A DNA stretch of 11,390 bases, taken from positions 1 through 11,390 of the forward strand of contig JADNRX010001305.1 in assembly GCA_015501595.1 (NCBI GenBank). The letters run 5' to 3'. A model generated the notes under the pieces. It worked only from the letters and a program-made list of their open reading frames with translations. It made no database searches and was not told the DNA's origin. Numbering within the stretch: position 1 is the stretch's first letter; every line of letters begins with the position of its first letter. Source of the stretch: Hymenopellis radicata. Lineage: Eukaryota > Basidiomycota > Agaricomycetes > Agaricales > Physalacriaceae. The translations under genes were made by a program, and so were the position numbers. This document shows positions 7,026-11,390 of this stretch, piece by piece.

Positions 7026-9282
7026 ATGCGTTCTTGGATTCCTGCGCTTCTAGCCTTCCACTACGCATTAGCCACGCCATCCGTGAAGATTGCCAACGGT
7101 ACTCTCCATGGATTGCATCTAGAGGCGTTCGAGCAAGACATTTTTTTGGGGATACCCTTCGCCGAGCCGCCTGTTGATAACCTGAGGTATCGCAATCCGA
7201 AGGTTTGGAATCAAGCGTTTAGTGACGAAGGGTGGGACGCGACGAGCTATGGATGGAGCTGTCCTCAGGTGCGCTGTGGTTCACGATCTATTCATACCTA
7301 ACAACCGATTTCTTCTGCAGTATGGTGCCTTCTGTTAGTGTCTGCTTTTGGTGATATGTATCCAACGCAGTTAACGAGAACGTACAGCGGTCGGAGTAGG
7401 TGCACGAGAATATCAGTCGGAAGACTGTTTGACGCTTAACGTCGTTCGTCCGGATACTCGACCTTCGTGATCTGCCCGTACTAGGTCCGTTGGGCTCTTC
7501 CTTTCCTTCGCACACCAGCAATCTAACTTGAGTCTCAGTATGGATCTACGGTGGTGGCTTTAGTGGCGGCTCGACATCTTCACCAGTCTACAACCTTTCT
7601 TATATTGTTCAAGAATCTATTGAAATGGATGAGCCTATTATCGCGGTGTCTATGAACTACAGGTCGATGATGGATGTCTCGTTCAACTGTGTCTGACCAT
7701 TGTCCCCAGATTGGCGACATTCGGTTTCCTCGCATCGGCGCAAGTCGTCGAGTCCGGCAATGCCAATCTTGGCTTCAAAGATCAGCGTCTGGCTCTGCGC
7801 TGGATACAAGAGAATATCGCGTATTTTGGCGGAGGTCGGTAACCGCCCGAACTTCATCGGTCACAGATTTATCCAAATGTTCCAGATCCAAGCAAAGTCA
7901 CAATATGGGGCGAGTCCGCAGGAGCATACAGTGTCGGCGCGCAAGTTCTCGCGTACGGCGGTAAAGATGGCGAAACCGGATTATTTAGAGGCGCTATCTA
8001 TGAGAGTGGGACCGCAGTTGGGCTTCGATGTAAGCCGACCACCTGCTCCCTCCCATTTTTCACTCACCACTTTGTCTGTGCAGACGATGTCGAACATACG
8101 CAAGCTTCCTACGATGACATCGTCAATCAGACCGGCTGTGCTTCGTCCGTCGATACACTGGATTGCTTGAGGGCGGCGCCGTACGATGTTTTGTATACTG
8201 CTGGCGAGGCGTATGCTTTGAGATATACCTTTGGGCCCGTTGTTGATGGGGACTTCATCCCCGATTTCCCGAGCAAGCTACTTCAAACGGGACAATTCGA
8301 TACGAACGCTATCGGGCTCGTTGGGGCTAATACGGTATGATTTGTTTGACTTGGCTCTGTCCGTGGTACTGACTTAATCTTGCCATTAGGACGAAGGCAC
8401 TGCGACTTTCTTCGGTTGGGAAGGGATCGACACGGATGAGCAGTTCTACGCACTCCTTACTAGTAAATAATTCCTCTGGGGCTGTTGTCGTCTGCTGATC
8501 TGTCGCCCCAACAGACTCGACTCTGAATGGACGTAATATTAGCGCTGACACCGCAAGCAAGTTGGTTGAATTTTATCCCAATGACCCAGGTTTGGGTTCA
8601 CCATATGGGACTGGAGACGGTGGAGTCAATTTCACCGAGCACGGGTTGCAATACAAGAGATCAGCGAGTTTTGCAGGGGATATGTATATCATTGCACCGA
8701 GGAGGTACCAGTGCGAAGTCATGAAGCAATGGTCTTCGAATGTCTACTCGTATCGGGTGAGTCACATCAATCTAGAGCAGGAGAAGACAAGTATCTAATG
8801 CAGAGGAACAGTTCAATACTCGCTCAGAGTTGATTCTGACTGCGGTGACTGGGGATATTTTGAGTGGTGTCAATCATTATGACGACGTATGGGTTGCCCA
8901 CACTCTGACTCGCTTGTCGATGCTCAAAGTCGTACAGATCCTATTCGTGTTTGGCAATCCCACGAACCTTACTGATACGTATGAGATGTTCCTCGGCAGT
9001 GACCCCACAGCGTTAGCGGTCTCCAAAGACATGGTGAGGGCATGGGTATCATTTACTCGCAATGTGCGTTCCATATGCGTCTTCACATGGGTACTTACAT
9101 GCTAACATGCTCATCAGCTCAACCCGAATCACGTTATGAGTGACCTGCCTTATTGGCCTTCGTATGGAGAGAGTCCTGTGAATATGGTCTTCGATGCTGG
9201 TGGATCCTATGTCGAGCCAGATGATTTTAGGAAGGAGGGTATAGCCTTGATTAATACGCGACCCGAGGAGTTTCTGCGGTAG
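7026..9282 (+). CDS. Secreted type-B carboxylesterase/lipase, one-base frameshift
   Basis: Exons: 7026-7268, 7321-7333, 7388-7484, 7539-7662, 7710-7834, 7886-8029, 8084-8334, 8390-8462, 8515-8756, 8812-8886, 8938-9063, 9118-9282. All eleven introns are GT-AG, 47-55 nt, most with CTAAC/CTGAC-like branches. Length is 558 aa if the frameshift is ignored, normal for fungal members. Residues 1-16 (MRSWIPALLAFHYALA) form a signal peptide, so the enzyme would be extracellular. Then come the family start (IFLGIPFAEPPV), SEDCLTLNV, the oxyanion hole WIYGGGF (119-125), the nucleophile elbow GESAG (Ser ~211), the acid in NTDEGT (Glu ~334) and the base in GVNHYDD (His ~459). The family hydrolyses ester bonds of lipids or small esters; the substrate cannot be read here. 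Anomaly: at 7468 one extra T creates a TGA (7468-7470) between RPDTRPS and DLPVLVWIY. As read, the product stops after 112 residues unless spliced differently (a GTCCGG donor at 7448 keeps frame). It is a young pseudogene, or is rescued by splicing, or carries an assembly error. Exon 10 may hold a further short intron. Confidence 0.85.
7468..7470 (+). other. Frameshift and premature TGA in the esterase
   Basis: The frame fixed by SEDCLTLNVVRPDTRPS reads into TGA. Skipping one base gives DLPVLVWIYGGGF, the exact family continuation across intron 3. This is the only defect in the twelve-exon model (1678 nt, one more than a multiple of three). Confidence 0.75.
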
Positions 9283-10143
9283 TGTTGGCCATATCAACTG
9301 ACTGCGTGTCCCACCGAGCCCTGTTGTCACTCGTCAATCCACGCTGCTTTACAATGCGCTAATCTTGCTATCTGCGCTGAATCCCGCCGCTGATGATGGA
9401 TGCCCTTGGCGCCGTAGCTGATTAATCATTGATGGGCAGTGTGGTCTGCCAGAGCGAAATTTCTCCGGAATAATCCCCAAGTTGAGGCAGAACGATCAAT
9501 GTGCCTTCCATCTCTCTCTCATCCCGGGAACCACATTCATGAAGAGTGTAGCATGGAGGGTTGGTGATTCTGAGCGCCGGGCGGGAGAGATACGCGGATC
9601 ACTGGCAGGGATTGGGCAGGGATAACGGAGGTCTCCATCGCTACGGTGTCAAAAGATCTGATGCGAAGAAACTGTTGCGTATGACGGCTGGAAGAATGAA
9701 CAGCAGAAGGAGGAGCTCCTGTGGCGTAACATCAATAAATTAATTACAGAAGACGTGACGAAAACACCTGAAAACACGTTGACGACCAAAATGCTTAGTC
9801 GACGTTCAATATTCAATGTTGAGCTTTCGGTAAAGACTCGCGTCCACTTTGATTGGAAAGACAGCATCCAGGAACTGTCTCCGTATATCATAATTTTCGC
9901 TGAAATCCACTGAATGGTAAGGAACAGAACAACTTATGTTTGATCGGGGTTAGGGTGATCGCCATTGCCGCACATGGCAATCAGTTTCCCATTCCCGACC
10001 ACCATGTTCCCGGTGAGTTGGAGTCGCTGCTGCCGCCTCGTTTGCTAAATTGCTACCAGTGAATACTCTCTGCGTCGCCCCGCTCCCCCTTACCGCTACC
10101 GTAACGCGCGCCCATCCAATAGGAGCACCAACAACATATAGAC
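9283..10143. other. Intergenic region; no gene seen
   Basis: About 860 nt holding the 3' flank of the esterase and the promoter of the RhoGAP gene. Small ORFs on both strands lack introns, motifs or good codon use. A CCAAT box lies at 10116-10120, about 25 nt before the RhoGAP ATG. No repeat or RNA gene was recognised. Confidence 0.45.
10116..10120 (+). promoter_or_regulatory. CCAAT box
   Basis: CCAAT in the context CCCATCCAATAGGAGC, shortly upstream of the ATG at 10144. This is the recognition site of the HAP/NF-Y complex in fungi. It is very close to the start codon, so it may be fortuitous. Confidence 0.2.
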
Positions 10144-11390
10144 ATGTCGAGAATGGAGCCCCAAACACGAGCACGGCCGCGGAAAATGCCACCCACGACG
10201 CTCACGCTGAAGCAGCGCCTCGCGGCGCTGTCGGCGTCTCCATCTGCTCCCGCATCCCCCACGAACTACAGTCACCAGTCTTATGTCGAGGTTGAGTCGC
10301 CAAAGAGGAGGAGCTTTTTCAATGCGCCGTGGAGTAATAAATCGCGGAGCAGCTCGTACACGGACGGGACCACTCACGAATTGAACAAGGTCCAGGAAGT
10401 TATGGGCAAGCTTATCTTTCAAGCTGGAGTTGACTTTGAGTGTGTTCATTTGGCTTGTCTTACTTGCTTTTTCTGACTCTTGGTCACAGAACGCGGCCGA
10501 TGTGAGTTGTTTCAAAATTCAACTTGATGGACTCGTTGTTGATTTGTTTGAAGGGTTGTCCTCAACGCCTCTGCATTGCCAGATCCACGCGATGTCAACT
10601 ATGACTTGCTGCTCTCTCGTGTGCTATCATACCTCAACCTATACGGTGCGCAATCTGTTCCTTCATTCATTCGTACGCTAATACATCTCCAGTGGAAGCT
10701 GATTATACTGTTATCTTCTTCGCAGCCGGTAGTAGGCACACTCCAGGGTGGAATTGGGTTTGGAAAGCCTATCGCGGACTGAACAGAAATTACCGGAAGA
10801 ATTTGAAGAGACTGGTACGCCGTCTGTTGAGTGCGGGATTTATGCTAACTCTTGTCCAGTTTATAGTTCACTCTACGTTCTTCACCAAGAGTGAGTCAAA
10901 TCAATTGCTTGTAGAATTTCTATTAACGTGTTCGCAGTGCTGTTCTCGCTCGCTGGCGCCATCATAAGTCCCAAATTCTTCCGCAAGATCGCTTACATCG
11001 ATACACTCACCGAACTTGCCGCTGAAGTCCCAATAACGCAAATTGACATCCCGCCAGCTGTTTATCAGTACGTCCTTCGTTTCCGGTCTAGCCATTGATA
11101 CTAACGTTTCGCAGAGAAAACAACAAATACGAAAAGAAGATCATCCTCCCCATCCCCATGGCATCGTTTACCTTTGGTGTACCCCTGGCGGACCTCATGG
11201 GCGCCTCAGGCGAGAACTCCGCCTTGCCACGTCCAATTAAGGACGCTATACAATATCTGCGGGAGACGGGGCTGTACGAAGAGGGTCTATTTCGGCGCTC
11301 GCCGTCCTCGGCACTGCTGCGTGCTGCACAGGACGCGTACGACCGCGGAAACGTGGTCAATCTCGAGACGTTTGGGGACCAGCATCTGGC
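10144..11390 (+). CDS. CRAL-TRIO (BCH)-RhoGAP protein, 5' part (cut by window end)
   Basis: Seven exons: 10144-10439, 10490-10501, 10554-10645, 10693-10814, 10860-10890, 10938-11067, 11115-11390 (open at the right edge), giving 319 residues. All introns are GT-AG, 45-52 nt, several with clear CTAAC or CTGAC branches. Residues 1-80 are a basic, Ser/Pro-rich disordered region. Residues ~84-225 form a CRAL-TRIO/Sec14-like BCH domain (RPMVVLNASALPDP, YTVIFFAAGSRHTPGW, LFIVHSTFFTKMLFSLAGA, KIAYIDTLTEL). From ~248 a RhoGAP domain begins (FGVPLADLM, LRETGLYEEGLFRRSPS), with the arginine finger expected at Arg288 or Arg289. This architecture matches p50RhoGAP/ARHGAP1 and yeast Ecm25. By family it stimulates GTP hydrolysis by a Rho/Cdc42-type GTPase, controlling polarity and membrane traffic from the cytoplasmic face of membranes. 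Exon 2 is only 12 nt, but its frame (E-T-R-P-M) is needed to join the BCH start. Confidence 0.9.
10490..10501 (+). other. 12-nt micro-exon of the RhoGAP gene
   Basis: Flanked by an upstream intron with a CTGAC branch and CACAG acceptor and a downstream GTGAGT donor. It supplies the residues between VDFE and VVLNA and keeps phase on both sides. Gene finders often miss exons of this size. Confidence 0.75.

Noticed and set aside
10096..10515. Minus-strand open frame over the RhoGAP 5' end
   Set aside because: Shadow of the RhoGAP first exon; no motif, and it crosses a clear intron of the opposite strand.
1..11390. CRISPR arrays, transposon terminal repeats, rRNA or tRNA genes
   Set aside because: No regularly spaced repeats, terminal inverted repeats or conserved RNA signatures were seen on either strand.

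Overview
The window looks like nuclear DNA of a filamentous basidiomycete (probably Agaricomycetes). The evidence is many short GT-AG introns (about 45-55 nt) with CTAAC/CTGAC-type branch sites close to the acceptor, 12-13 nt micro-exons, codons favouring C or G at third positions, and gene families common in mushroom genomes (F-box proteins, secreted type-B carboxylesterases). Nothing prokaryotic, viral or CRISPR-like was seen. All exon models are read by eye from splice signals, frame and family conservation.

Layout: (1) The 3' end of a Ser/Pro-rich, probably nuclear protein gene runs from the left edge to 907 (+). (2) Positions 1082-3300 are hard to read. Codon use and phase-compatible introns support the 3' exons of an unrecognised + gene ending at 2330. 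A convergent minus-strand coding stretch between about 3300 and 2377 looks interrupted by stops and may be a relic. (3) An intact, intronless 247-aa orphan protein lies at 3352-4095 (+). (4) Positions 4317-4900 form a small mosaic: a ~65-bp duplicate of the 3' end of the neighbouring F-box gene, joined to a degraded intron-containing fragment of the type-B carboxylesterase gene found 3 kb downstream. (5) An F-box protein of 399 aa in two exons lies on the minus strand (4838-6084). (6) A twelve-exon secreted type-B carboxylesterase (7026-9282, +) has its catalytic triad intact but a one-base frameshift before the oxyanion-hole exon. (7) The 5' part of a CRAL-TRIO/BCH-RhoGAP protein (10144 to the right edge, +) is spread over seven exons, one of 12 nt.

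The genes do not form an obvious pathway or cluster. The most informative structure is the esterase/F-box mosaic: both pieces occur twice, the esterase copy keeps its introns, and the bases around the parent gene's frameshift are present in both copies. I see no convincing new biological system here; the best leads are this local duplication, a possible splice bypass of the esterase frameshift, and the two unrecognised genes at 1.1-3.3 kb.
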